This document shows, in pieces, positions 28,095-40,706 of a DNA stretch of 64,000 nucleotides. This stretch comes from Hoylesella enoeca JCM 12259 (GTDB taxonomy: Bacteria > Bacteroidota > Bacteroidia > Bacteroidales > Bacteroidaceae), in contig NZ_BAIX01000001.1 of assembly GCF_000613405.1 (NCBI RefSeq), forward strand, positions 114,746 through 178,745. The letters are read 5' to 3'. How positions within the stretch are numbered: the first letter of the stretch is position 1; the number at the start of each line of letters is the position of its first letter. The notes under the pieces are model-generated. The model was given only the letters and a program-made list of their open reading frames with translations, ran no database searches and was not told the DNA's origin. The position numbers and the translations under genes are program-made.

Positions 28095-30797
28095 CTAATT
28101 ACTTCTCCCACTCTGCTCCACCAACTCTGAGATGTTGTCGCGGAAATCGCGATCGGCAATAAGATCCTCAATGTTTACATGCATCCGATAGCGCCAATAG
28201 TGCTTCGGATTGGCCGGAATATTGATGCGTTCGGCATCAGGATCGGCAATGCGTAGCCGTTCGTCAATGGCCATCCAGTCTTGGATGCTGAAAATGCAAA
28301 GCATTGACGGAGAGGCGAGATGGTTTGAAAGGATGTCGCGTGCAAGCCAACCGGGCAGCGGTTGAGGTGCGGCACCCCCGCGATAGAGCATCGAATTATA
28401 GTAGACTTGCGTGCGCTCGCGGTCTTCTTGCCACCATTGGCGCAGCGTCGGGGTGTCGTGACTGCTGATGGTACATACACTTCGGTATGGGTTATGCGCC
28501 AAATTACCGAACCGAACACTTGAATCCTTGGGCATAGATTGCAATTCGAGGCTGAGAATGCGCAATTTATTCATCACCCACGACACGCAATCGGGCACCA
28601 TTCCAAGGTCTTCGGCACACACCAACATACGTGTTGCCTCAACGAGTCGCGGTAGTTTCTTCATCGCTTCATAGTACCAGAACCGGTTGTTACGCCTATA
28701 ATAATAGTCGTTATAAATGCGATTGAAGATTGTTTTATCACTGTCGTAAAGAGCTTCGTAAACAAAACTGAACTGAACGGATATGCGGGGATGGAACTTA
28801 TCACGGTCCTTGCGGTCGCGAACGAACAGCACATCGCTGATGAGTGCATACAAACCGTCGCGAATCTGAATGTCCGTTGCCGACAACTTGCCCTCGAACG
28901 CAGCCTCGACTTTGCGTTGCGTGTCGTATTCCGGCCGTAAATCGTAGATATCATCGTGTGTATGAACGAGGTACTTTGCTTTTACTTCGGCAGCGTGCCG
29001 ACCGAAAACGCGATCTAAAACCCAGTCGGCAATGAAAGGTTTGGTGAACTGTTGTTCCTGGAAATGCAGTCCGTAAGCCTCTATCTCATCACGAGTCATT
29101 CCCAACGAGGGTGAGAACTGACCCAGTAAACCGTGTACCGAGTCGATAGGTATCTCCCAGATGCGGAAAAATCCGAGTACATGGTCAATGCGATAAGCAT
29201 CGAAATACTTGGCCATTGCTTTAAAACGGCGCACCCACCAGCGGCAGTTGTCTTTCAGCATAGCATCCCAATTGTAGGTAGGGAAGCCCCAGTTCTGTCC
29301 CATTACAGAGAAATCGTCAGGTGGGGCACCTGCTTGTCCGTTGCAATTAAAGTATTTCGGCTCCATCCAAACATCGCAACCGTAACGGCTCACACCAATA
29401 GGAATATCTCCTTTAAGGATTACTCCCTTGGCACGTGCATACTGGTGTACGGCCGACATCTGCTCACTGAGCACGTATTGAATGAAATAATAGAATGCCA
29501 CTTCTTTGAAAACCTTGGTCGAAGCGGTTGTAAGCACCTTGCGATCGACCTCGTCCCAGCTGTTGTGTGCAGGCCATTTGTCAAACTCTGCGGTACCATA
29601 CGCATCACGAAGGCTGCAATATCGGGCATAAGGAACCAGCCAACGACCGGACTCTTTGAGGAAAGTTTTGAAACCGGAAGACTTCAACACCTTCGCCTTT
29701 TCCTGTTCATAGACGGCACGCAAGTAGGCCGTCTTAGCTTCGTTAACACGTTCGTAGTCGATCTGCGGCAGCGAATTGAGTTCCGTTCTCAATGCCTCAA
29801 AATGCGTTCTTACGTTTTCGTCTTTGAGCGTAGGTAGCTGTGTGAGGTCGATATACTGCGGATGAATAGCGAAAATACTGATACAGCTATACGGATAAGA
29901 GTCTGTCCACGTGTGGGTAGTGGTGGTATCGTTGATGGGTAACACCTGAAGCACGCGCTGACGGGTAAGAGCTATAAAGTCGATCATCTTTTTCAGATCG
30001 CCGAAATCACCCACTCCGAAACTCGTTTTCGACCGAAGCGAGAATACGGGAACCATCGTTCCAGCCAGTTTAACATCGTACAGCGGGAAGAATGCTTGTG
30101 AAAGACTATACACCACGACATCACCTGCGCTCATCCGAGGTACTTCCGCCGTTCGATTCATTCCCGTTTCCCATAGCACATCAGCCTTATCAGTGGCGTT
30201 GAAAGCAATGAATTTGAATTCGATTTGATGACTTTCAAGTTCTGAAGCATCAAGATCTACCACCCACTCATTGTAATGGTGCTCGCACATCGGAATCATC
30301 CGCGCAGGATTCCACGCTCCGAGTGCCTCACCCGCACCCACAATCGCCAGACGATGAGATGTCCTGAGCTGTGGTGCCCGCACCGCCAGACGCAACGTTT
30401 TACCAAAACGAGTAACCTTGACATCGGTTTCTCGCCGATGATGAATACACTCCGTAAAAGCCGAACTATACAAATAGGTGTCCTCGGGAATATCGATCCA
30501 ATGGTCGTAAACGACATAATGCGTGCCGTTGAGCGCAGAGAAATCGAGCCGATGAGCCTCTGTGATCCATTCGTGAGTTGTTTCTCCGTCAGCATTGAAC
30601 ACGGAGTAATAATAATCTAACCGCGGTTGTAGATCCACCTGTTTGATATTCATTCGGCAAGTCCAATGCAATCCGTCGGTCGTTACCATTCTATACGCGG
30701 TTGTTTCCGCCGTTTCGGCAGTCTCATCAGCCACGACATTGAGAACGAGTTGCTCTCCATAGGCTGTTTTATAGTCAATACTGAAATCTAAAATCAT
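28095..30797 (-). CDS. malQ: 4-alpha-glucanotransferase (GH77) with starch-binding domains
   Basis: 900 residues, frame intact. Disproportionates maltodextrins in the cytoplasm; no signal peptide. Two N-terminal starch-binding-like modules (ILDFSIDYKTAYGEQLVL; LRTSHRLAIVGAGEALGAWNPARMIPM, CBM20-like), then the GH77 barrel: SFGVGDFGDL, GVSRYGCDVWMEPKYFN, nucleophile AYRIDHVLGFFRIWEIP, acid/base VCAEDLGMVP and SSHDTPTLRQWW. The two-module N-terminus and length of about 900 are the usual Bacteroidetes and plant DPE2-like form. A LacI-type palindrome sits upstream at 30885. Confidence 0.95.
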   Translation of the reverse strand: MILDFSIDYKTAYGEQLVLNVVADETAETAETTAYRMVTTDGLHWTCRMNIKQVDLQPRLDYYYSVFNADGETTHEWITEAHRLDFSALNGTHYVVYDHWIDIPEDTYLYSSAFTECIHHRRETDVKVTRFGKTLRLAVRAPQLRTSHRLAIVGAGEALGAWNPARMIPMCEHHYNEWVVDLDASELESHQIEFKFIAFNATDKADVLWETGMNRTAEVPRMSAGDVVVYSLSQAFFPLYDVKLAGTMVPVFSLRSKTSFGVGDFGDLKKMIDFIALTRQRVLQVLPINDTTTTHTWTDSYPYSCISIFAIHPQYIDLTQLPTLKDENVRTHFEALRTELNSLPQIDYERVNEAKTAYLRAVYEQEKAKVLKSSGFKTFLKESGRWLVPYARYCSLRDAYGTAEFDKWPAHNSWDEVDRKVLTTASTKVFKEVAFYYFIQYVLSEQMSAVHQYARAKGVILKGDIPIGVSRYGCDVWMEPKYFNCNGQAGAPPDDFSVMGQNWGFPTYNWDAMLKDNCRWWVRRFKAMAKYFDAYRIDHVLGFFRIWEIPIDSVHGLLGQFSPSLGMTRDEIEAYGLHFQEQQFTKPFIADWVLDRVFGRHAAEVKAKYLVHTHDDIYDLRPEYDTQRKVEAAFEGKLSATDIQIRDGLYALISDVLFVRDRKDRDKFHPRISVQFSFVYEALYDSDKTIFNRIYNDYYYRRNNRFWYYEAMKKLPRLVEATRMLVCAEDLGMVPDCVSWVMNKLRILSLELQSMPKDSSVRFGNLAHNPYRSVCTISSHDTPTLRQWWQEDRERTQVYYNSMLYRGGAAPQPLPGWLARDILSNHLASPSMLCIFSIQDWMAIDERLRIADPDAERINIPANPKHYWRYRMHVNIEDLIADRDFRDNISELVEQSGRSN

Positions 30798-30884
30798 TGG
30801 TTTAAGTTAGTGAATGTGCTGTAAAGTTATACATTATTCATCAATATTTGTCACGCTCTCAACTCCTAATTACGGTCCAATTGC

Positions 30885-30900
30885 GTGCAAACGTTTGCAC
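30885..30900. promoter_or_regulatory. LacI/GalR-type operator upstream of malQ
   Basis: Perfect 16-bp palindrome GTGCAAACGTTTGCAC with the central CG and AAACGTTT core typical of LacI/GalR-family operators. It lies 88 bases upstream of the malQ start. A LacI-type maltose regulator is the likely binder; no such regulator gene is in the window. Confidence 0.65.
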
Positions 30901-31032
30901 AACTAATGCATTAAGAAGTGAGCATAGCATGTGAAGCGTTCTTCGATTGCATTTCAAGTTGGAGAGCATCAGAATAAAAATAAGGTGTGACTTGTATCTT
31001 TTTGACTTTCAATCAAGTATAAGTCACACAAC

Positions 31033-31098
31033 AACTAACCGTTAATCGGCGTGCAATTAACGCTTAAACGGCGTGCAATTAATTATTCTTTGATTCAT
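31033..31098. repeat. 22-bp degenerate tandem repeat, locus F (2-3 units)
   Basis: Two clear 22-base units, AACTAACCGTTAATCGGC plus GTGC and its variant, then a decayed third. Lies in the divergent gap between malQ and the PAP2 gene. Confidence 0.85.
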
Positions 31099-31137
31099 GG
31101 CTAACTATTGGCCTGAAAATGAATGCGTAAGATTTGC

Positions 31138-31168
31138 TTGGTCATTACAAGAATTTCGGCTATCTTTG
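31138..31168 (+). promoter_or_regulatory. Promoter of the PAP2 phosphatase gene
   Basis: TTGG at 31138, 19-base spacer, TATCTTTG at 31161-31168; 60 bases before the start codon. Confidence 0.7.
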
Positions 31169-31228
31169 TGGCAGTAAAATGTACGAAACAAAGGTAAACT
31201 GAAAATTGAGAAGACAAATCATTTGATC

Positions 31229-31966
31229 ATGAAAAAATTATTGCTGATACTGATTTCAACTGTTATTACGCTGGCGACAACGGCACAAAACAAGGAGCAG
31301 AGGCCTCGAATGACGGGATTTTTGGCGAAAGACGAACTGCCGCAAGGCACGGTTTATCTTCCGGCTCCACCCGACACGTCGAGTGTGGCATATCTGAACG
31401 ACTTCCATCGGTATCAATGGGGCAAATCGATGCGCGGTACTGAGCGCGGTCGACAGGCTGTTTTCGATGCGTATGTACAGACGGATTCTATTCTGAAAGG
31501 CTTTTCCGAGGCTTTCGGAATGCTTGTAACAAGAGAGCAGACCCCCGTGACTTACGACTTGATCGAGCGTGTGGAAAATGACGGAAGTGCCGGAGTGCGC
31601 AGTGTAAAACGCAAGTATCAACGCACACGTCCATACGTGCAGTTCCACGAATCTACATCGGTGCCTTGGGATGAAGAGGAGTTACGCCGATCAGGATCAT
31701 ATCCTTCGGGGCACTCTGCACGCGGTTGGGCCATTGCATTGGTACTGAGTGAGCTGAATCCTGCGCATCAAACGGAGATTCTCAAACGAGGATTCGATTA
31801 TGGGGAGAGTCGTGTTATTGCCGGGTTCCACTATCAGAGCGATGTTGATGTAGCCCGAATCGCAGCCTCGGCAGTGGTTGCCCGTCTCCACGCCTGTCCT
31901 GCTTTTATCAAGCAATTGGCGTTGGCGAAGAAAGAGTTAGAGAAATTTCAACATAGGAAGAAATGA
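31229..31966 (+). CDS. Class A acid phosphatase (PAP2 superfamily)
   Basis: About 245 residues, exported (signal MKKLLLILISTVITLATTAQ). The three-part PAP2 signature is complete: KRKYQRTRP, SYPSGHSARGWA and SRVIAGFHYQSDVDVAR, with the catalytic His residues in the second and third parts. Resembles PhoN/PhoC-type nonspecific acid phosphatases rather than membrane PAP2 lipid phosphatases, since there are no TM helices. Would release phosphate from organic phosphoesters in the periplasm. ATG 31229 is preferred over one two codons upstream. Confidence 0.9.
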   Translation: MKKLLLILISTVITLATTAQNKEQRPRMTGFLAKDELPQGTVYLPAPPDTSSVAYLNDFHRYQWGKSMRGTERGRQAVFDAYVQTDSILKGFSEAFGMLVTREQTPVTYDLIERVENDGSAGVRSVKRKYQRTRPYVQFHESTSVPWDEEELRRSGSYPSGHSARGWAIALVLSELNPAHQTEILKRGFDYGESRVIAGFHYQSDVDVARIAASAVVARLHACPAFIKQLALAKKELEKFQHRKK

Positions 31967-31991
31967 CAATGAAAATACAAAGGCAGCAAGA

Positions 31992-32966
31992 TTGAAGACG
32001 GGAGATGCCGTGAATGTCATTCGATTCATTAAGAACTGGACGTTACCGATATCTATGTGTACCGGCATAACAGTCTACTTGCTGTTCGCTTTTGTGCCGG
32101 CACTCGACGGAATGGGAACTACACTCGCCCCGTTTTTCAATCGGATATTACCGTTGTTTATGTTTCTGATTCTCTTTGTTACGTTCTGCAAAGTAGACTT
32201 TCGGCGTCTCCGCCCCGTGAAATGGCACTTTTGGGTGGGTGTATCTCAGATTATTTTCGTCTTGACTACCATTGGATTGGCATTCGGTCTGCATCTTACG
32301 GGTAATGACTTGCTGCTGGCAGAAGCACTCTTAGCCAGCATTGCTTGCCCGTGTGCATCTGCCGCGGCTGTCGTTACACAAAAGTTGGGTGGCAATCTTG
32401 AAGAGATGACCACCTATACTTTCATTTCCAATTTTATCACTGCTGTGCTGATACCGTCTTGTTTCCCGTTGATTCATCAGTCGGCAGATGCGGGATTTAT
32501 TGCTGCTTTTCTCAAAATACTTTATGAAGTGTGCATCGTGCTGCTTACCCCGATGCTTTTTGCCTATATTGTTAAGCACCGAATGACGCGTTTTCACAGA
32601 TGGATCATCGGTGTGAAAGATCTTTCTTATTATTTATGGGGATGTCTTTTGATGATTGTGATGGGTACAACGGCGCGGAATATCGTGCACGCCGATACCA
32701 CCATCAGCTTCCTTTTGGTCATCGCTTCAGGCAGTTTCGTTCTCTGTTTAATACAGTTCGGCGTGGGCCGTTACATCGGGAGTCACTTTTGTTCTACAAC
32801 AAATGCCGGACAGGCATTGGGACAAAAGAATACAGCTTTTGCTATTTGGATTGCCAATGCCTATTTAAGTCCTCTCTCGTCAGTAGGTCCTGGCTGTTAC
32901 ATCTTATGGCAAAACCTTGTCAATGCCATTGAAATCAGGCGTTATCAATATCGAGTCGAAACGTGA
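31992..32966 (+). CDS. BASS-family transporter (bile acid:sodium symporter-like)
   Basis: About 320 residues with nine or ten hydrophobic segments. The ACPCASAAAVVTQKLGGNLEEMTTYTFISNF block is the substrate/sodium-binding region of the BASS family, and GQKNTAFAIWIANAYLSPL near the end is the second signature. Substrate unknown (organic anions, pantoate or pyruvate are possible). The frame opens with TTG at 31992; GTG at 32010 after GGAGA is an equally good start (VNVIRFIKNW). Follows the phosphatase by 25 bases; likely cotranscribed. Confidence 0.82.
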   Translation: MKTGDAVNVIRFIKNWTLPISMCTGITVYLLFAFVPALDGMGTTLAPFFNRILPLFMFLILFVTFCKVDFRRLRPVKWHFWVGVSQIIFVLTTIGLAFGLHLTGNDLLLAEALLASIACPCASAAAVVTQKLGGNLEEMTTYTFISNFITAVLIPSCFPLIHQSADAGFIAAFLKILYEVCIVLLTPMLFAYIVKHRMTRFHRWIIGVKDLSYYLWGCLLMIVMGTTARNIVHADTTISFLLVIASGSFVLCLIQFGVGRYIGSHFCSTTNAGQALGQKNTAFAIWIANAYLSPLSSVGPGCYILWQNLVNAIEIRRYQYRVET

Positions 32967-32993
32967 AAGGATTGACAAAGGCATATAAAAAAT

Positions 32994-33028
32994 GGACAAT
33001 GGAGTTCTTCCCCATTGTCCGTTTTGTT
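32994..33028. terminator. Rho-independent terminator between convergent genes
   Basis: A 9-bp stem GGACAATGG / CCATTGTCC with a T-rich tail (GTTTTGTTTT), 28 bases after the transporter stop and next to the end of the convergent beta-galactosidase gene. Confidence 0.85.
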
Positions 33029-36184
<3,156 letters not shown>

Positions 36185-36219
36185 TGCAATTTAGATGGTT
36201 TAATCGTAGATTTTCGTCG

Positions 36220-36227
36220 CAAATATA
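36220..36227 (-). promoter_or_regulatory. Beta-galactosidase promoter -7 box
   Basis: TATATTTG on the minus strand, 36 bases upstream of the start codon. Confidence 0.6.
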
Positions 36228-36289
36228 CAAAGAATCATCGTAATACGGGTGGAATTTCAATTACTGATTGCGCAAACAGCAACGTTTTT

Positions 36290-36309
36290 TAAGTGTTGAG
36301 TAACACTTA
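36290..36309. promoter_or_regulatory. Palindrome upstream of the beta-galactosidase promoter
   Basis: Inverted repeat TAAGTGTT-GAGT-AACACTTA, 63 bases upstream of the -7 box. Position and symmetry suit an activator or repressor site; no binding protein can be named. Confidence 0.4.
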
Positions 36310-36449
36310 GATATGAAGAATGATTACCCCGTGACACCATGATGAATGCGGAATTCCCTCGTTGAAAATGATGAACCACAGACGTAGGAAACTCTCTTTC
36401 CACAGGGACTCAACGTTCTCACTCTCCAACTCCTTTCCATTCCTCTTGC

Positions 36450-36537
36450 AAGTAACCGTTAATCGAAAGGCGCCTAATGCTTAATCGCATAGCAATGAAG
36501 CGTTAGTTGCACGCCAACTAACGCTTCATGAGATACC
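36450..36537. repeat. 22-bp degenerate tandem repeat, locus G (4 units)
   Basis: Four exact 22-base units between the beta-galactosidase promoter and the M16 gene end, for example AATGAAGCGTTAGTTGCACG at 36494. The rest of the 430-base gap shows only the palindrome at 36290. Confidence 0.9.
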
Positions 36538-36616
36538 CCCTCCGCCTCCTTTGAAAAGAAAGAGAGGGAACAAAGGAGGATGATCTATTCTCAACGCTCC
36601 ATTTTCAAATGGAGTT

Positions 36617-39425
36617 TCACTCTGGCATCATCGTCACTTCAATTCGGCGGTGAGCATGGATCAATGTGCGGGCCATCTGTTTGATATCGGCGGGTGAGAT
36701 ACTTTTCACCAGCGACTCATAGCCTGTGTGGAAGTCGACACCTGTCTGAAGCTCATTATATAGTATGTAATACCAATACTCATTATTCACAATGTTCAGC
36801 GAATAGTTCTTCAACAAGAACGCTTTCACTTTGTTCAGACGGACCGGATCGGGACCTTCTGTGGCGAGATGAGCATCTGCCGATAGACAATCGGGATGAG
36901 ATCGGCATATTTTTGGGGGTCTGTGCGGAACGAAATACGCACCATTGCCGTGGGATTGGCATCTTTTTCGAGTGCCGGTTTGACGGCAACACCATAGGTT
37001 CCACCCTTTTCTTCGCGTACGGAATCTGTGTAAGCAATGGTCAAGACACGCCCCAACATATCGAGGATCAGATCGTTTTTGGCCGTGAAAGGCACCGAGA
37101 AATTGTAGAAGATACTGACAAGCGCCGAGGGAGTCTCCATCTTTTTGCGGAAGAGTCGTGTCTCATCAGCGTTCCGGAAAGGCGGATGGGCGTTGACAAC
37201 AGCCTTTTTCTGGCGTGTCGCAGGTAGTGAAGCGATATACTGGCAGAGCAAAGGACGCAGTGTTTGAAGGTCTACATTGCCCGTGAGAATCATTTTGAAG
37301 CCCGACGCATCACTGAAACATCCGCGATAAATCTGCATCATCCGATCATAAGAAGCATGTTTGAGCGACGACCGTTTGAGGGGTTGGACACGCGGGTTGT
37401 TGTCAAATAGGATCGTTCTCAACGAGTCGTTGTAGGCCACTTGGGATTGGCTTCGCGATTGGTAAGAAATGATCGCGTGCGGTTGATGAGACTTCGGAAA
37501 GCCGTTGAATCTTTTCGGGGTTGCGTGAAGTAGAGATATGTGAGTTCCATCATCGTTTTTAAATCTTTGACCGACGACGAACCTTGGATGCTTTGCATGT
37601 CGTCTTCGATCGAAGGATCCACACTGACAACCTTGGAAGCCAACATCTTGCGCAGTGTTGATGCTTTGAAACGGCCCACGCCAGCATCTTTGATCGCATT
37701 GACAGCCAGCAAGCAGTTGACCATATCGCTATCCGGATAAAGCGAATAGCCGCCTTCGCCGAAAAGACGCATCGTGATTTGATCTTTGTTATAGTCTGTT
37801 TGTTTGACGTAAACATCAATTCCGTTACTCAGTTTGAGCACTTTCACACCGTGCTTTCCATAGTTTCGCTCCGACAGAATACGGCCTGGCACGGGATGTT
37901 TGGTGATGAGTTCTTGTGTCACGGCAGTGTCTTGGTAAGGTGTGTAAGCACGAGCCTGCGCGTCGAGAACGTATTTTTCAAATTCCGAAGCTGTCGGAAT
38001 GTGCAGTCCTTCTTTGTCAGGTGCAAAAACAGTAAGCACTTGATTGCGGTCGGAAATGAGCTGTTTGGCAGCTGCATTGACCTCAGCAAGCGTCACGTTG
38101 GAATCAAACTGCGCCGTGAGTTGCATGTTTTCGTCGGCCGAAAGTATTGGTTCCGATTCAAGAAAATGGCGCAATGCCGTCCGCACATAGTATCCGTTTT
38201 TGCGCGTATCACGCTCTTTGACTCGGCGCTCAGCCGCTTTGAGTCGGATGGCTTTGGCCCGTTGGAGTTCGGTTTGCGTGAAACCGTAACGTCGTGCACG
38301 CTCACTCTCAGCGATAACAGCATCGAACGAGCCACGAATATTCTCTTGTCGGCAGCCAAAAGACAGTGAAAAAGCGTCCTTTGTACGCGAAACGAGAAAC
38401 TGTCCAACATGTGCTGTAGCACTCAAAACGGGTGGATCGGCATGGTGTTGCAACTCACTGAGTCGCTCGTTGAGCATCGATGCAACCAGACTTTCTATAT
38501 AACCGTCGCGCTGATAACGCACCGTGGTTTTTTGATCATCATTGGTTGCAGCGCGTTTCATGTAAAGATGCGCTAAAATAATCGGTTGTTCGCGGTCTCG
38601 ATCAACAGCAACGATCATCCGTTCATTGTCAGTCACAGGATAATACACGCGCTTCGCAGGACTCTTTGGCATCGGAATAGGTTCGAAAAGTTGCTTAATC
38701 TTAGCCTCGACACGGTTTATATCGATGTCGCCAACCACAATTATGGCCTGCAAATCAGGTCTATACCATTTCCGGTAATAGTCTCTCAAATCCTCATAAG
38801 GGAAATGATCGACGATGTCCATTGATCCGATGGGTAGGCAGTCGGCGTATTTCGTACCCTGATAGACGGTCGGCAACACGCGTTCCATCATTCTTTGGGC
38901 CGCTTTCCCAGCTCTTCTCGTGCGCCACTCTTCGTGAATCACGCCGCGTTCTTTATCGATTTCCTTGTCCGTTAACAGCAAATCATGACTCCAATCATGC
39001 AGAATGAGCAATGTGGAATCAAGAATTGCCTCGCATTTCACGGGTACTGCGGAAATATTATAGACCGTTTGGTCGACGCTGGTATACGCATTCAGATTGG
39101 TTCCGAACTTTACACCAATTGTCTCGCACCATGGAACGATGCCCAACCGACCATCTTTGCCGGGGTAATTCACCGTTCCATTGAAAGCCATATGCTCTAA
39201 GAAGTGGGCGAGTCCGCGTTGACGAGGTTCTTCCAAGATAGAACCCACGCGTTGGGCGATATAGAAATCGGCCATACCCGGATCTTTCCCGTTGTATCGA
39301 ATATAGTAAGTCAGTCCGTTTTTGAGCTTACCAACACGGTATGTATTGTCTTGTTGCACGGTCTGTGCTGATGACACGACCGGCAACAAGACATAAAGTA
39401 TCAAGCCGAAAAGGATTCTCTGCAT
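36617..39425 (-). pseudogene. M16 (insulinase/PqqL-like) zinc protease, two frameshifts
   Basis: About 936 residues when two shifts are repaired. Exported two-half M16 peptidase. Signal peptide MQRILFGLILYVLLPVVSSAQ; zinc motif HxxEH in GLAHFLEHMAFNG (H74, E77, H78) with the distal Glu in KERGVIHEEW; the second half carries FKMILTGNVDLQTLRPLL and EEKGGTYGVAV. Frame one ends near 37419, frame two covers 37440-36835, and frame three ends at 36617. Shifts lie near 37440 (AAGTGG for AAGGTGG) and 36864-36872. Last gene of a five-gene run with a TonB-dependent receptor; the start lies 20 bases after the DUF4876 stop. Confidence 0.88.
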
Positions 39426-39444
39426 CTCTGTTCGCTCTAATTCA

Positions 39445-40674
39445 TTAGTTGGCTAAGCTCGGTTTACTACGCGGAACGAAGTCGTTGGTCGAGTTGTTGG
39501 TATCGACATATTTGCCGTTTTCCATCTTCCGAATCACTGATTTGCCGTAACGCGTCTTGTCGCTACGCTTTTCCGAGCAATAAGTCCAGCCTGCATCAAG
39601 GGCAGCTGAGATCACATTCCACTCGTATGTGCCTTGGATACCGAGGTTGACAGCATCCACTACCCATGAATTAGGTATCTTGTAAGCCTCTTCTTTCATT
39701 GTTTTCGAGGTGCCACCGAAAACAAATTGATAAGTTGCCGTATAGAAATTGTTCTTCAAAAAGTCTTCTTTCGATCCCTGCATCTTCACCAGTGCATAGG
39801 TTTTATTGCCTCCGTTATGGAGCACGAAGATTGATTTCGTATAGCAATACCATTTATCTAGGTTGGGTACCGACTGATTATCAACATCCGTAACGGTGTT
39901 GGTGCTCACGTCGTAAAACTCGAAATCAGCTTTACTCAGATCATAAGAGGTGGCACATTTTTCCTTATGATTGATGCCATTGAGGGCCAACAGCAAACTC
40001 TTTCCGGGTTGAACAGCCACCGATTTGCCATTGCCGGGAATCATATAGATGGCATCCACGCTCATGGCTTGCGACATGATATTGGGCGTGTAATCGCGTT
40101 TTGTTGCGCTGTTGAAGGCTGATTCCACGATCGCCAAGCTGTCGGCATAAAGCGTTTCACTCGTGTTGTTGGTTACTTTGATGTATTGATCACTGAAATA
40201 TTGCTTACCTTCGGGTGTCAGATTACCTGTAAAGAAGATTTCGGAAATCACGAATCCCTCTTTTGCTGTATAGGTGTTGAGTGCCAACGAGACGTTGCCC
40301 GGCTGCGAACCACTCTCTTGCACGACCACGTTTTGCGTCTGCGCTTTCACATGACTAGTGGTTTGGGTGCCATCGACGGTGTAAGCGATGATGCCATCCA
40401 CGGTGACGTTATACGTACCCACGGGCAAAACGGTGGTTGCCACATAGTTGTTTCCGTTCTTGGTAAAGGCTGTCACGACAAAAGTTTGGCTTGTCTGAAC
40501 ATTCGTAAACGTTGCCGTGGCGCGCTGCAAGGTGGCATCCGTCAGATTCAGAGGCATCTGCAAGGTCACCGATTGCTGTGCAACAGGATCTGTCTTGTCA
40601 TCATCTTTACATGAAATGAGTGTTGTGAACACGGTCAGGAGCATCATGATGCTCATCAAAATTTTCTTATTCAT
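39445..40674 (-). CDS. DUF4876 lipoprotein
   Basis: 409 residues. Lipoprotein signal (LLTVFTTLISC, Cys about 22). The N-terminal quarter is an Ig/transthyretin-like domain (ATFTNVQTSQTFVVTAF, LPVGTYNVTVDGIIAYT); the rest matches DUF4876 (FVISEIFFTGNLTPEGKQYFSDQYIKVTNNTSETLYADSLAIVES, NSWVVDAVNLG). The N-terminal domain is related to the small lipoprotein encoded two genes upstream. Expected on the cell surface or periplasmic face of the outer membrane. Function unknown; the neighbours suggest it helps a TonB receptor capture a substrate. Confidence 0.78.
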   Translation of the reverse strand: MNKKILMSIMMLLTVFTTLISCKDDDKTDPVAQQSVTLQMPLNLTDATLQRATATFTNVQTSQTFVVTAFTKNGNNYVATTVLPVGTYNVTVDGIIAYTVDGTQTTSHVKAQTQNVVVQESGSQPGNVSLALNTYTAKEGFVISEIFFTGNLTPEGKQYFSDQYIKVTNNTSETLYADSLAIVESAFNSATKRDYTPNIMSQAMSVDAIYMIPGNGKSVAVQPGKSLLLALNGINHKEKCATSYDLSKADFEFYDVSTNTVTDVDNQSVPNLDKWYCYTKSIFVLHNGGNKTYALVKMQGSKEDFLKNNFYTATYQFVFGGTSKTMKEEAYKIPNSWVVDAVNLGIQGTYEWNVISAALDAGWTYCSEKRSDKTRYGKSVIRKMENGKYVDTNNSTNDFVPRSKPSLAN

Positions 40675-40706
40675 TGTTCTTTTTTGATTGATTTGTTATA
40701 CATATA

